Positions 27,704 to 37,696 of a stretch of 64,000 nucleotides of DNA are shown here, piece after piece. This DNA comes from Hoeflea ulvae (GTDB taxonomy: Bacteria > Pseudomonadota > Alphaproteobacteria > Rhizobiales > Rhizobiaceae), in contig NZ_JAOVZQ010000001.1 of NCBI RefSeq assembly GCF_026619435.1, forward strand, positions 3,603,501 to 3,667,500, read 5' to 3'. Made by a program: the position numbers and the translations under genes. The notes beneath the pieces are model-generated. The model made no database searches. It worked only from the letters and a program-made list of their open reading frames with translations, and was not told where the DNA came from. Each line of letters starts with the position of its first letter. Positions within the stretch are counted from its first letter, which is position 1.

Positions 27704-28441
27704 ATGACTTCACTCGACGGACGTATCGCGCTTGTCACCGGCGCTTCCCGCGGCATTGGCTACTGGACCGCACTGGCGCTGGCCGGGCAGGGCGCGCATG
27801 TGATTGCCGTGGCCCGCACCGCCGGTGGCCTCGAAGAACTCGATGACGCCATCCAGGCCGGCGGCGGCAGCGCCACGCTGGTACCGATGGACCTCACCGA
27901 CATGCCGGCCATCGACCGGCTCGGCGGCGCCATCAACGAGCGCTGGGGCAAGCTCGACATTCTGGTTGCCAATGCCGGCGTGCTGGGCACCATTTCGCCG
28001 GTCGGCCATGTCGAGGCAAAAGTGTTCGACAAGGTCATGGCCGTCAATGTCACCGCCACCTGGCGGGTGATCCGCTCGGTCGAGCCGCTGCTGATCAAGT
28101 CCGATGCCGGTCGCGCCCTGATCCTGTCCTCCAGCGTCGCCCATTCCGCCCGCGCCTTCTGGGGCCCCTATGCGGCATCCAAGGCAGCGGTCGAGACCCT
28201 GGCCCGGGTCTGGGCGGCGGAGACCGAGAAGACCGCGCTCACGGTCAATTCTGTCGATCCGGGCGCTGTCCGCACCGCCATGCGGGCCCAGGCGATGCCC
28301 GGCGAAAACCCCGATACGTTGCCGCACCCGTCCGAGATAGGCGAAAAGCTGGTGCCGCTGTGCGCGCCGTCCTGCACCGAAACCGGCAAGCTGTTTCGCG
28401 TGACGGAAAACCGCTTCTTCGACTACCGCCTGCCTGAATAG
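27704..28441 (+). CDS. Short-chain dehydrogenase/reductase
   Basis: 245 residues with the classical SDR layout: 'VTGASRGIGYW' (TGxxxGIG, NAD(P) binding), 'LVANAGVLG' (NNAG-like), Ser in 'LILSSSVAHS' and the catalytic 'YAASKAAVE' (YxxxK). The substrate is unknown. It directly follows purF (8 bp), a neighbourhood conserved in rhizobia, which may reflect co-transcription rather than shared function. Confidence 0.92.
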   Translation: MTSLDGRIALVTGASRGIGYWTALALAGQGAHVIAVARTAGGLEELDDAIQAGGGSATLVPMDLTDMPAIDRLGGAINERWGKLDILVANAGVLGTISPVGHVEAKVFDKVMAVNVTATWRVIRSVEPLLIKSDAGRALILSSSVAHSARAFWGPYAASKAAVETLARVWAAETEKTALTVNSVDPGAVRTAMRAQAMPGENPDTLPHPSEIGEKLVPLCAPSCTETGKLFRVTENRFFDYRLPE

Positions 28442-28574
28442 GCCGCTCGCCGCTTCCACCACCATCTGACCGGTTCCCTTTCGCCGAAATCGGTTCTAGG
28501 TTTCCTGTCAGAGGCAGTTGACCGGCCCGGCGCGTCAGGCGTTTAGGACTGGTCACAGGTGGAGGAGACCGCTG

Positions 28575-30812
28575 ATGGCGGGTTGGGTCACGACACTGAT
28601 CATCCTGGTGCTGGGCGCCGGACTGGTGGCAGCCTTCATGACCGCGCAAAAACGCGGCATCAGCCTGCCGCAGGCCATAGCCCTGATCAAGCTCAGGATT
28701 CCCTTCCGGCTGCACCTGCCCGAGGGCCTTGATGCCGCGGATGGCAAGTCTGACCGTCCGGTCATTCATGTTTACGCGCGTCAGTCCGGCCTCGATGCGG
28801 CCGTCATCTGGTCGGTGCTTGACCGCACCTGTCTGCATGTGTTGCATGAGGATGACCAGCGCTCGCTGAGCCTGCTCGGAATGCGGCTGTTAGCCCGCAC
28901 CGCTCCGGCCGGCGACACCGCTGCCATCGAGGCGGCGCTGTCCCAAGGCAGCTCGGTGTCGATTGCCCTGCCGCCCCAGGTCGAGCCCGCACCCGACACG
29001 CTTGCCCGCTGCAACCAGATCGCTGCACTTGCCCGCAAACACAAGGCGCGGCTGCGAGCCTTGCACCTGCGCGGCTCCAGCCAGTCGCTCTGGTCGGCCC
29101 ATCCGCGCGCGGAATCCCCGCGCCTGCTGTGGCCGCGCTTCAGGCTGGCGCAATCGGGCCTGCTTGATTTCGACGACATCATCCCGCCCGAAAATGGCGC
29201 ATCCGCGCCGCGCGACGAGGACCGGATACATGACCTGCTGGCGCTGGCGCGGCTTAACAGCAATGATTTCGAGCGCGGCCTGTTCCTCGCCTTTCGCGAC
29301 GCCGCCGACCGCTATGGCAAGGCCGGACCGGTGCTCGAGGACGCGCTTGGCGGCAAGCTCAGCTACAAGCGGCTGATGATCGGCGCCCGTGCGCTGGGCG
29401 CCCGTTTCGAGCAGATCAGCAAACCCGGCGAAGCGCTCGGGATCATGCTGCCCAACGCCAACGGTGTGATCGTCACCTTCCTGGCGCTGCAGTCCGCAGG
29501 CCGCGTCGCTGCCATGCTGAACTACACCGCGGGTTCCGCCGCCTTGGTCTCGGCGCTGACAACGGCGAAGATCAATACCGTGCTGGCCAGCCGCGCCTTC
29601 GTCGAAAAGGCCGGCCTCGAGCCCCAGGTTGCAGCCATCGAGGCCGCCGGGGTCACCATCATCTGGCTCGAGGACCTGCGCGAGACCATCTCGCCGATGG
29701 AAAAAGCCAGCGCCTTTCTCAACTGGCGCAGGCCGTTGCAGCCGGTCAAGGCCAGCGATCCGGCGGTGATCCTGTTCACTTCAGGCTCCGAAGGCACGCC
29801 CAAGGGCGTGGTGCTGTCGCACCGCAATCTGCATGCCAATGCCGCCCAGGCCGAAGCCCGCATCGACATTTCGGTCTGCGACAAGCTGTTCAACGTGCTG
29901 CCGGTGTTTCATTCCTTCGGGCTGACCGGCGGCGCAATCCTGCCGCTGCTCTATGGCGTTCGGCTGTTCCTCTACCCCTCGCCGCTGCATTACCGGATCA
30001 TTCCGGCGGTGGCGCGCGAGGTCAGGCCGTCCATCATGTTCGGCACCGACACATTCCTGGCCGGCTACGCCCGCGCAGCCAAGGACACCGATTTCAACAG
30101 CCTGCGGCTGATCGTGGCCGGCGCCGAAGCGGTGCGCGAGGAAACCCGGAAAATCTATCGAGAGCGCTTCGGCGCCGTGATCCTAGAGGGTTTCGGCATG
30201 ACCGAGGCCGCACCGGTCGCCGCGGTCAATTCAACCAGCCACAACAAGGACGGCACGGTCGGCCGGCTGCTGCCGGGAATGGCGCTCAGGCTCGAACCGG
30301 TGGACGGCATCAATGACGGCGCCCGCCTGTTCGTCTCAGGCCCCAATGTCATGCTCGGCTACATGCTGGCATCGGACCCCGGCGCGCTGCACCCGCTCAC
30401 CGACGGATGGCATGATTCGGGCGATATCGTTGCGGTGGACGAGGACGGCTATATCGCCATTCGCGGCCGCGCCAAGCGCTTTGCCAAGATTGCCGGCGAA
30501 ATGATCTCGCTGGGCGCCATCGAACTGATGGTGCAAAAGCTCTGGCCGGAATATGCCCACGCCGCCGTCGCCGTCGAGGACAGGCGCAAGGGCGAACGCA
30601 TCGTGCTGGTGACCACCAAGATGCCGGCGCTGCGCGAGGAATTGCGCGACTATTCCCGCCGCTTCGGCGCCACCGACCTGATGGTGCCGGCCGAGATCGT
30701 CAATGTTCCGGAAATTCCCGTGCTCGGGTCGGGCAAGACCGACTATGTCACCGCGCAGAAGATCGCCGACGAGTGGATCAGCTCACACCGCGCCGGCGAG
30801 ACGACGAGATAG
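28575..30812 (+). CDS. Aas-like acyl-CoA/acyl-ACP synthetase (AMP-binding)
   Basis: 745 residues from ATG 28575, which has a strong GGAGGAG site. One N-terminal membrane helix (about 4-25) is followed by a region at about 40-190 placed like the PlsC acyltransferase domain of Aas, though I see no HxxxxD motif. A complete adenylate-forming domain follows: 'ILFTSGSEGTPKGV' (about residue 400), 'GFGMTEAAP', 'HDSGDIVAVDEDG' and the C-terminal Lys in 'VLGSGKTDYV'. It activates fatty acids for lipid re-acylation or turnover. Its 3' end is 5 bp from the convergent pssA gene, so the local theme is phospholipid metabolism. Confidence 0.82.
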   Translation: MAGWVTTLIILVLGAGLVAAFMTAQKRGISLPQAIALIKLRIPFRLHLPEGLDAADGKSDRPVIHVYARQSGLDAAVIWSVLDRTCLHVLHEDDQRSLSLLGMRLLARTAPAGDTAAIEAALSQGSSVSIALPPQVEPAPDTLARCNQIAALARKHKARLRALHLRGSSQSLWSAHPRAESPRLLWPRFRLAQSGLLDFDDIIPPENGASAPRDEDRIHDLLALARLNSNDFERGLFLAFRDAADRYGKAGPVLEDALGGKLSYKRLMIGARALGARFEQISKPGEALGIMLPNANGVIVTFLALQSAGRVAAMLNYTAGSAALVSALTTAKINTVLASRAFVEKAGLEPQVAAIEAAGVTIIWLEDLRETISPMEKASAFLNWRRPLQPVKASDPAVILFTSGSEGTPKGVVLSHRNLHANAAQAEARIDISVCDKLFNVLPVFHSFGLTGGAILPLLYGVRLFLYPSPLHYRIIPAVAREVRPSIMFGTDTFLAGYARAAKDTDFNSLRLIVAGAEAVREETRKIYRERFGAVILEGFGMTEAAPVAAVNSTSHNKDGTVGRLLPGMALRLEPVDGINDGARLFVSGPNVMLGYMLASDPGALHPLTDGWHDSGDIVAVDEDGYIAIRGRAKRFAKIAGEMISLGAIELMVQKLWPEYAHAAVAVEDRRKGERIVLVTTKMPALREELRDYSRRFGATDLMVPAEIVNVPEIPVLGSGKTDYVTAQKIADEWISSHRAGETTR

Positions 30813-30817
30813 CGTTT

Positions 30818-31684
30818 TCAGTCTTTCGGGTCTTCGCCCGCGTCGGACGGGCCGTCCTGCGCGCTTCTGAGCCGCGAAATCGGCCCGTATTTGCGCGACC
30901 AGGCCCGTGCCCCGAAGGGCAACGACACCAGATAGCCAACCGCTGTCAGGGTCAGCGTTTCCCAGGTGAAACTCATCAGCAGCGACACATAGACCACTGC
31001 CACCAGGATGAACGGCATCACCAGATCGCGACGAACACCGCCGCCGATTCCCTTGCCGGAAAACACGGGAACCCGGCTGACCAGCAGAAAGCCGATGAAC
31101 ATGGTGTAGCCGGCGGCAATGAAGCCGGTACTCTTGTCGATCGGCATGCCGAGAAAGCCCAGATAGATCGGCAGCAACACCAGCAGCGCTCCCGCCGGTG
31201 CCGGCACGCCGACAAAATAATAGTTCTGCCATTCGGACTTGGCGGTGGTTTCGGAAATGACATTGAACCGCGCCAGGCGCAGACCGGCGGCAACAGCAAA
31301 CACGATTGCCGCGATCCAGCCGAAGGACCGGGCCTGGTCGAGAATGAAGACATAAAGCACCAGCGCAGGCGCAACCCCGAAATTGACGATATCGGCGAGC
31401 GAATCCATCTGTGCGCCGAATTTCGACTGTGCCTTGAGCAGCCGCGCCACGCGGCCGTCGATGCCATCGAGGAAGGCTGCGATCAGCACCATGGCGACCG
31501 CCAGTTCGAAGCGGTTTTCAAAGGCCAGGCGAATGCCGGTCATGCCGGCACAGATTGCCAGCACGGTGATCAGGTTGGGCACCAGCATCCGGAAGGGAAT
31601 TTCGCGCAGGCGCGGGCCGCGGCCCTCGTCCAGCTCTTCATCCTCCGGACCATGCGGTTCATAGGGTGGGAACGGCGTCGGCAT
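30818..31684 (-). CDS. pssA: CDP-diacylglycerol-serine O-phosphatidyltransferase
   Basis: 288 residues from ATG 31684 (GGGAG upstream). The CDP-alcohol phosphotransferase motif is complete: D-G-R-V-A-R, eight residues, then G-A-Q-M-D-S-L-A-D. About seven membrane helices follow a soluble acidic N-terminus. It makes phosphatidylserine, the precursor of phosphatidylethanolamine, together with psd 32 bp upstream in the same operon. Confidence 0.95.
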   Translation of the reverse strand: MPTPFPPYEPHGPEDEELDEGRGPRLREIPFRMLVPNLITVLAICAGMTGIRLAFENRFELAVAMVLIAAFLDGIDGRVARLLKAQSKFGAQMDSLADIVNFGVAPALVLYVFILDQARSFGWIAAIVFAVAAGLRLARFNVISETTAKSEWQNYYFVGVPAPAGALLVLLPIYLGFLGMPIDKSTGFIAAGYTMFIGFLLVSRVPVFSGKGIGGGVRRDLVMPFILVAVVYVSLLMSFTWETLTLTAVGYLVSLPFGARAWSRKYGPISRLRSAQDGPSDAGEDPKD

Positions 31685-31716
31685 GCATTTCTCCCTTGTC
31701 ACCCGGGCAGACAGCC

Positions 31717-32418
31717 TCAATCGCGGCGGCTGACCACAGGTCCCTTGTCTGATCCGAATTCGGCAAGCATGGTTTCGCCGGCAATCGCGGTCTGTCCGAC
31801 GCTGACCAGGGACCGGGCAGATGCCGGCAGGAACACGTCGAGCCGCGAGCCGAAGCGGATCAGGCCGAAGCGTTCACCCGCATCAAGCTGCTCGTTCTGT
31901 TCGGCCCAGCACAGGATGCGGCGCGCCACCAGTCCGGCGATCTGGACCACACCGATTTCGCCATGGCGCGTGGTGTCGATCACCAGGCCGCTGCGCTCGT
32001 TCTCGGTGCTGGCCTTGTCGAGTTCGGCATTGAGGAACGATCCCTGCGAGTGCACCTTGCGCACAACCCGGCCTTTGACCGGCGCGCGGTTCACATGGCA
32101 GTCGAACACATTCATGAACACCGAGATGCGCAGCATTTCATCGGTGCCAAGACCAAGCTCGGGCGGCGGCAGCATCCGCACCACCGAGGAGACGCGGCCA
32201 TCAGCAGGGCTGATCACCAGATCTTCATCCAGCGGCGTCACCCGTTCGGGATCGCGGAAGAAATAGGCGCACCATGCGGTCAGAACCATGCCGATCCAGA
32301 ACAGCGGATCGGCGATCCAGCCCAGCAGAATCGATACGCCAAAGAATATGGCGACAAATTTGTAGCCTTCCCGGTGAACCGGAACCAGCGCGTTGCGAAC
32401 GCTGTCGATAATGCTCAT
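31717..32418 (-). CDS. psd: Phosphatidylserine decarboxylase
   Basis: 232 residues from ATG 32418 (GGAAGA upstream), the short alphaproteobacterial type. Two N-terminal membrane helices precede 'ISPADGRV' and '[11 protein letters not shown]'. The self-cleavage site is the Gly-Ser in '[14 protein letters not shown]'; the serine becomes the pyruvoyl group. It converts phosphatidylserine to phosphatidylethanolamine and precedes pssA. Confidence 0.95.
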   Translation of the reverse strand: MSIIDSVRNALVPVHREGYKFVAIFFGVSILLGWIADPLFWIGMVLTAWCAYFFRDPERVTPLDEDLVISPADGRVSSVVRMLPPPELGLGTDEMLRISVFMNVFDCHVNRAPVKGRVVRKVHSQGSFLNAELDKASTENERSGLVIDTTRHGEIGVVQIAGLVARRILCWAEQNEQLDAGERFGLIRFGSRLDVFLPASARSLVSVGQTAIAGETMLAEFGSDKGPVVSRRD

Positions 32419-32509
32419 GACATCTTCCCTGATTTGTCCATTGGCCGTGACTACAGCAATTTCCCCCAAAGGGGAAACCACTTTCAGGCGGCAATTGCAC
32501 GCGGGCGGA

Positions 32510-34402
32510 TCAGGCTTCGCCGACTTCCGGCGTGCGCCGCCGCGTCACGATCCCCAACTCGTCGTCCTCGCGCATCCGCTTGAGCTGTTCTTCCGCTTCG
32601 GTGGCTTCGCGCTGGCGATCCCACATCGAGGCGTAGAGGCCCTTTTGCGCCAATAGCTCGGCATGGCGGCCACGTTCGGCAATCTGTCCATCCTTGAGCA
32701 CGATGATCTCGTCGGCGCTGACCACTGTCGAGAGCCGGTGCGCGATCACCACCGTCGTGCGGCCCTTGGACACGAAGTCGAGAGCCGTCTGGATTTCCTG
32801 CTCGGTGGCGGTATCGAGCGCCGATGTCGCCTCGTCTAGAATCAGGATCGGCGGCGCCTTGAGGATGGTCCGGGCAATCGCCACGCGCTGCTTCTCGCCG
32901 CCGGAAAGTTTCAGGCCGCGCTCGCCGACCATGGCCTTGAACCCGTCCGGCAGGCTGCGGATGAAACCGCCGATCTGGGCCAGGTCGGCAGCCTGGTTGA
33001 CCTCCTCTTCGCTGGCGTCAATGCGGCCATAACGGATATTGTAGGCGATGGTGTCGTTGAACAGCACCGTGTCCTGCGGCACCATGCCGATGGCCGCGCG
33101 CAGGCTTTTCTGGGTGACATCGCGGACATTCTGCCCGTCAATGGAAATACTGCCCGACTGGATGTCGTAGAACCGGTAGAGCAGCCGCGAGATCGTCGAC
33201 TTGCCCGCACCCGATGGCCCGACAATGGCAATGGTCTTGCCGGCGGGAACCTCGAACGACACGCCCTTGAGGATCGGCCGCGACGGATCATAGCTGAAAT
33301 TGACATTGTCGAAGCGGATCGCGCCCTGTTCTACATTGAGCGGTTTGGCATCCGGCGCATCACGCACTTCCGGCTCGACGTCGAGAAGCTCGAACATCTG
33401 CTCGATATCGGTGAGGCCCTGGCGGATCTCGCGATAGACGAAGCCGATGAAGTTGAGCGGCACCGAGAGCTGCATCAGCATGGCGTTGATGAAGACGAAA
33501 TCGCCGATGGTCTGGGTGCCGGCCTGCACCGCAAGCGCCGACATCACCATCATCACCGTCATGCCGACACCGAAGATCACCCCCTGCCCCATGTTGAGCC
33601 AGCCCAGCGATGTCCAGACCTGCGTCGCCGATTTCTCGTAGGACTTCATCGAGACGTCGAAACGGCGCGCCTCCATGTCCTCATTGCCGAAATATTTGAC
33701 GGTCTCGTAATTGAGCAGCGAATCGACTGACTTTGTGTTGGCGTCGGTGTCAGATTCGTTCATCGAGCGCCGGATCGAGATCCGCCAGTCCGACGCCCGC
33801 ACCGTAAACCAGATATAGAGCCAGACGGTGACGCCGGTGACCAGCACATAGCTCCAGCCATAGGCCACCCCGAAGATCACCGCCGTCAGCGCGAACTCGA
33901 TCAGCGTCGGCGCGGTGTTGAGAATGGTGAAGCGGACAATGGTCTCGATGCCCTTGGTGCCGCGTTCGATGACCCGCGACAGGCCGCCAGTACGCCGCTC
34001 AAGGTGAAACCGCAGCGACAGTTCGTGCATGTGAACGAATGTCTTGTAGGCGAGTTGCCGCACCGCATGCTGACCCACCCGGGCAAACAGCGCATCGCGC
34101 AACTGGTTGAAACCCCATTGCACGATCCGCACCACATTATAGGCGATCACCAGCATCACCGGTGTGGCGATCAGCGCCGGCATCCAGGCGACAACATCGG
34201 GCTGGCCGTTGAGCGCGTCGGTCGCCCATTTGAAGAAATAGGGCACCGAGATCAGCACCAGCTTGGACAGCAGCAGGAACAGTGTCGCCCACAGCACCCG
34301 CATCTTCAGGTCCGGCCGGTCGGCGGGCCACATATAGGGCCACAGGTTCTTCAGGGTGCCGAAGGGGTTTCCCTGGTCGGCGGATACGGTCTTGGAAGCC
34401 AA
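32510..34402 (-). CDS. Atm1/ABCB-family half-transporter (permease-ATPase)
   Basis: 630 residues: six membrane helices (about 30-350), then an ABC domain with Walker [10 protein letters not shown] (about 395), signature LSGGEKQR (about 499) and Walker B with '[12 protein letters not shown]'. N-terminal '[14 protein letters not shown]' and the overall layout are those of Atm1/HMT1-like exporters, which move glutathione-linked metals or persulfides and protect against heavy metals. It is 21 bp downstream of an ArsR-type gene rich in cysteine. That arrangement supports metal or thiol-stress control (inference). Confidence 0.88.
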   Translation of the reverse strand: MASKTVSADQGNPFGTLKNLWPYMWPADRPDLKMRVLWATLFLLLSKLVLISVPYFFKWATDALNGQPDVVAWMPALIATPVMLVIAYNVVRIVQWGFNQLRDALFARVGQHAVRQLAYKTFVHMHELSLRFHLERRTGGLSRVIERGTKGIETIVRFTILNTAPTLIEFALTAVIFGVAYGWSYVLVTGVTVWLYIWFTVRASDWRISIRRSMNESDTDANTKSVDSLLNYETVKYFGNEDMEARRFDVSMKSYEKSATQVWTSLGWLNMGQGVIFGVGMTVMMVMSALAVQAGTQTIGDFVFINAMLMQLSVPLNFIGFVYREIRQGLTDIEQMFELLDVEPEVRDAPDAKPLNVEQGAIRFDNVNFSYDPSRPILKGVSFEVPAGKTIAIVGPSGAGKSTISRLLYRFYDIQSGSISIDGQNVRDVTQKSLRAAIGMVPQDTVLFNDTIAYNIRYGRIDASEEEVNQAADLAQIGGFIRSLPDGFKAMVGERGLKLSGGEKQRVAIARTILKAPPILILDEATSALDTATEQEIQTALDFVSKGRTTVVIAHRLSTVVSADEIIVLKDGQIAERGRHAELLAQKGLYASMWDRQREATEAEEQLKRMREDDELGIVTRRRTPEVGEA

Positions 34403-34423
34403 ATCATATGTCCTTGTGTCCGG

Positions 34424-34804
34424 TCAGGCTGCCGGTGTGTCCGCCTGCCGTTCGATATCTGAATTCTCGCCACCCTGCTCGGCGCAACAGGCGCTGCCGC
34501 AGCAATGATCAAGCGTTTGCCCGATGATGCTTGCAAGCTGACGCAGGGCTTCGGCGTTGACGGTGTATCGGGAGCATTGCCGTTCGGCCCGGAAACTGAC
34601 CAGATCGGCCTCGACAAGCACCTTGAGATGCTGCGAGACCGTCGACTGGGCCAGCCCGGCCCCGCAGGTCAGATCCTTGACGCAGCAGCTTTCGGTGGCG
34701 CCCAGATGCCTGAGCAGCCGCAGCCGGGCGGGATGTGCCAGGGCCGCCAGCTTGCGCGCCACCGCGTCATCGCCCGTCTCGAGTGGGTGTCCGGATACAT
34801 TCAT
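34424..34804 (-). CDS. ArsR/SmtB-family metalloregulator
   Basis: 126 residues with a winged helix: 'VARKLAALAHPARLRLLRHL' in outline and recognition helix 'AQSTVSQHLKVL'. Cys40-Cys41 in 'ESCCVKDL' fall at the alpha3 metal site of ArsR/CadC-like sensors. A further cluster, Cys101, 102, 106 and 107 ('HCCGSACC'), adds candidate thiolate ligands near the C-terminus. Metal-loss of DNA binding would induce this operon with the Atm1-like exporter. A 22-bp inverted repeat sits just upstream of the start. Confidence 0.9.
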   Translation of the reverse strand: MNVSGHPLETGDDAVARKLAALAHPARLRLLRHLGATESCCVKDLTCGAGLAQSTVSQHLKVLVEADLVSFRAERQCSRYTVNAEALRQLASIIGQTLDHCCGSACCAEQGGENSDIERQADTPAA

Positions 34805-34806
34805 CG

Positions 34807-34828
34807 TTCATCGGCGATATACGATGAA
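34807..34828. promoter_or_regulatory. Probable ArsR operator
   Basis: TTCATCG-N8-CGATGAA is a perfect 7-bp inverted repeat that begins 3 bp upstream of the arsR start codon. A further copy of the half-site TTCATCG overlaps the start codon (34800-34806). Size and position fit autoregulation by an ArsR/SmtB repressor. Confidence 0.7.
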
Positions 34829-34902
34829 GACCGTCCAGTCAACCGGATGCGGCAATCCGCCATGGCTCTTTGCGGCCATGAAAATGGATCAGGCAGAGTG
34901 AC

Positions 34903-36939
34903 TCAGGACCTGTTGCCGGCATCCAGCAACTGCTTGTGCAACTCTTCGGCATTCTCCAGCGGGCTTTCGGGCACCGAGAACACCTGTCCCGGCTTGATCC
35001 GGTCCGGATTCTGGATCTGCGACTTGTTGGCCACATAGATCGTGGTGTAGCGCACACCCTGTCCATAGGTCCGCCGCGAGATCTGCCACAGCGTGTCGCC
35101 GCGCCGGATGATCACGGCCCCCGGTGTCGAGGCCAGCGGCGCCTGGACGATGGTCCGCGGCTCGCCCGATTGCGCGGCAGCGCCTGTCGCGGCTTGCGGT
35201 GCATTGGCAGCGGCCACGTCAAGGCTCGACGGCTCGGACAGCCCGGTTTCGGCCTGTTTGAGCATTTCGCGCGTCCTGGCCGGATCTGCCAGCAGATCGT
35301 CTCCGCCATCGGCCATCGGCTTGAGCACGGTGAGCGCCGCGTTCGCCTGGGCCCGCATCGATTGGGCCATCGCCGAGGCCTCGGCGCTGCTTCCTGCCGG
35401 CAATTCAGCCGTTGCTGCAGCCGTAAGCTTGGAAACCGTGTCCTTCAACGCGGCCGTGACCGCAGACGCATCCGGCGCATCGGGCCCGGAGACCATTCCC
35501 TCCAGGGCCGTCAGGGCGCCAAACGCCTCTTCGCGCATCTGCGACAATCCGGACAGGTCAGGCATGACCAGTTCGCCCGGGGCAGCAGTGGTCGCGCCCT
35601 CTGCAGCCGGATCCGTCGCCGCCGGTTCGCCCGGAGCCACGGCGGCAAGGGCTTCGCCCTCCGGCCGGTTGAACGGCACGCTGGCGCGCAACAACACCGT
35701 CTTCCCGTCGCGATCCAACAGGTCTGCGCTGATGATATGGTCACCGACCGAAAGTTCGGCAGTGGCTTCGATGATGAAACGTCCGGTCTCGTCGGCCTTT
35801 TCGGTGCCGATCACGGCGCCATCGGCCGAGACCCGGACCGAAAAGCCCGGCGTCGCCGATCCGGCGATGAAAATGCGATCCCCCTCGATTTCAATCGCGT
35901 CGACACGCACATTGGAATCGGACGGGATTTCCGCCGCCTTCGGCTCTTCCACGGGATCGGGCGTCACCATGGCGACGTCGACATCGGGTTCCTGCTCCGC
36001 CGGTGCTGCGGCTTCCGTGCCGGCCGGTTCAACGGTTCCCTCATCGGTCAACGCAACCTCGGGCGCCGAAGTGGTCAAGAGCCCGGAGGCATCAGGCAGC
36101 GCCGGGGTTTCGACGGCTGGCTGCGCGTCAGCGGACGCGTCGGCCACCACTTGCGCGGGCGCGTCTTCCGGCTCAGCCTCTGCAGGGCTCGCGTCACTTG
36201 TTGCGGATTGAGCGGTTTCGTCCGCAGTCTCGTCATTTACGGCGTCGGCGGCATCGGCCATTGGGGCGGGTGCCGGTGTTTCCGCAGCCGTTTCCGTTGT
36301 TTTCTCTTCAGCCGGGGCGACCGGCTGCGCCATGATCCGGCTCGCCTCGCCCGGCTTGCTGACCATGGCCAGCAATTCGCCGCTGGCCGATTTCGGCACC
36401 GACACCGTGGCGACCTCGGCCGACTGGCGCACGGCCCCGTCGGCGCTGACATTGCGGAGCGTCAGGAGGTGATCGCCAGCCGCCAGAGGCGTGTCGAGCA
36501 CGGCTGCGAAATCTCCGGTGGCGCCAACCGATGTCGAGGCGATCACCGTCTCGCCATTCATGATGTCGAGCTTGGTTCCGGGTTCGGCCCTTCCGGCAAT
36601 CACCGTCGAACCATCCGGCTCGACCCTGAGCAGATCGAAGCTCGGCGCCTCGGTGGTGTCGGCGGCAGTTTCCGGATCGGCTGTCTGGTCCGTCTGCGCA
36701 TCGGACACAACGGCCGGCGCTTCGGCCGGAGCGGCATCGGTGGCAGCCGTGTCCTTGCCCATCAGGCTGGACACTTGCGCGGGCTCGGACGGTGTCTCTT
36801 CAGCCTGGCCGAGAAGCTGGGGCGCGACATAATAGGTGCCGACAGTCGCCGCGACGATCACACCTGCGATCGCCGGCAGAACCGTACCCATTTTCATCAC
36901 ACCGGCGATCTTCGCCAAACCGGCGCCAAAATTCATCAT
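34903..36939 (-). CDS. Envelope protein with Ig-like repeats and C-terminal LysM
   Basis: 678 residues. One N-terminal membrane helix (about 12-34, 'VLPAIAGVIVAATVGTYYV') anchors an Ala/Glu/Pro-rich low-complexity chain. That chain carries two similar beta domains, each with the pattern 'I-A-G-x-A-x-P-G-x' then 'G-D-F/R ... AGDH/VGDH'. These are followed by a helical stretch and a C-terminal LysM domain ('IIRRGDTLWQISRRTYG', about 615-665) for peptidoglycan binding. Such proteins are common in rhizobia with unknown exact roles, probably in cell-wall organisation. It starts at ATG 36939 or 36936. Confidence 0.85.
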   Translation of the reverse strand: MMNFGAGLAKIAGVMKMGTVLPAIAGVIVAATVGTYYVAPQLLGQAEETPSEPAQVSSLMGKDTAATDAAPAEAPAVVSDAQTDQTADPETAADTTEAPSFDLLRVEPDGSTVIAGRAEPGTKLDIMNGETVIASTSVGATGDFAAVLDTPLAAGDHLLTLRNVSADGAVRQSAEVATVSVPKSASGELLAMVSKPGEASRIMAQPVAPAEEKTTETAAETPAPAPMADAADAVNDETADETAQSATSDASPAEAEPEDAPAQVVADASADAQPAVETPALPDASGLLTTSAPEVALTDEGTVEPAGTEAAAPAEQEPDVDVAMVTPDPVEEPKAAEIPSDSNVRVDAIEIEGDRIFIAGSATPGFSVRVSADGAVIGTEKADETGRFIIEATAELSVGDHIISADLLDRDGKTVLLRASVPFNRPEGEALAAVAPGEPAATDPAAEGATTAAPGELVMPDLSGLSQMREEAFGALTALEGMVSGPDAPDASAVTAALKDTVSKLTAAATAELPAGSSAEASAMAQSMRAQANAALTVLKPMADGGDDLLADPARTREMLKQAETGLSEPSSLDVAAANAPQAATGAAAQSGEPRTIVQAPLASTPGAVIIRRGDTLWQISRRTYGQGVRYTTIYVANKSQIQNPDRIKPGQVFSVPESPLENAEELHKQLLDAGNRS

Positions 36940-37078
36940 AGTCCACTCCGCATCCCCGGCGAAAAACCGCCGGTATGACTATAAAACCTATCCGGTTTGA
37001 ATCTCCCGCACAAGAAAAAGCAAGCTGCAGCGCAGCATCGGACTTGACCATATCCACGACGGCATGTTCATTCGACCC

Positions 37079-37696
37079 ATGAACATACATTCCGCCTCCA
37101 TCAAATCCATCTGCGTCTATTGCGGCTCACAGCCCGGACGCGACCCGGCCTATCGTGCAGCGGCTGAAATTCTCGGCCGCGCCATGGCCGAAAACGGCAT
37201 CGATCTGGTCTATGGCGGCGGAACCAAGGGCATCATGGGCGCAGTCGCCGACGCGGTGATGGCCCATGGCGGCAAAGCCATTGGCATCATTCCCGAATTC
37301 CTGATGGACAAGGAAGCCTCGGAGGAATCGCTCGGCCGCCTCAACGAGCTGCACGTCACCCGGGACATGCATGAACGCAAGCACATGATGTTCGAGCGCT
37401 CCGACGCTTTCGTCACCTTGCCCGGCGGCATCGGAACGCTCGAGGAAATCATCGAGATCATGACCTGGGCACAGCTTGGGCGGCACACCAAACCGATGGT
37501 ATTTGCCAATATCAACGGCTTCTGGGATCCGCTCAATGCCCTGATCGGGCACATGACGGGCGAAGGCTTCATCCACACCGCGCATCTGGTGCGGCCGCTG
37601 GTGATCGATCAGACCGAAGAGATCGTGCCGACGATTCTCGCCGCCGCACGCAGCGGCACCGAAGAGGGCGAGCCCGAGCTGATCAACCGGATGTGA
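37079..37696 (+). CDS. LOG-family (TIGR00730) Rossmann protein
   Basis: 205 residues from ATG 37079 (an ATG 15 bp upstream is also in frame). 'ICVYCGSQPG', 'YGGGTKGIMG' and 'LPGGIGTLEEI' are the LOG-family signatures; PGGxGTxxE is the catalytic motif. Relatives hydrolyse nucleoside 5'-monophosphates, releasing cytokinin-type bases in plants and some bacteria. The bacterial role is uncertain. Its 3' end overlaps the convergent rarD gene by 14 bp. Confidence 0.9.
   Translation: MNIHSASIKSICVYCGSQPGRDPAYRAAAEILGRAMAENGIDLVYGGGTKGIMGAVADAVMAHGGKAIGIIPEFLMDKEASEESLGRLNELHVTRDMHERKHMMFERSDAFVTLPGGIGTLEEIIEIMTWAQLGRHTKPMVFANINGFWDPLNALIGHMTGEGFIHTAHLVRPLVIDQTEEIVPTILAAARSGTEEGEPELINRM

Noticed and set aside
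34936..36978. A 680-codon open frame opposite the LysM envelope protein
   Set aside because: It is antisense to a gene with a clear membrane helix and LysM domain, and shows only Arg/Gly/His-rich low-complexity sequence.
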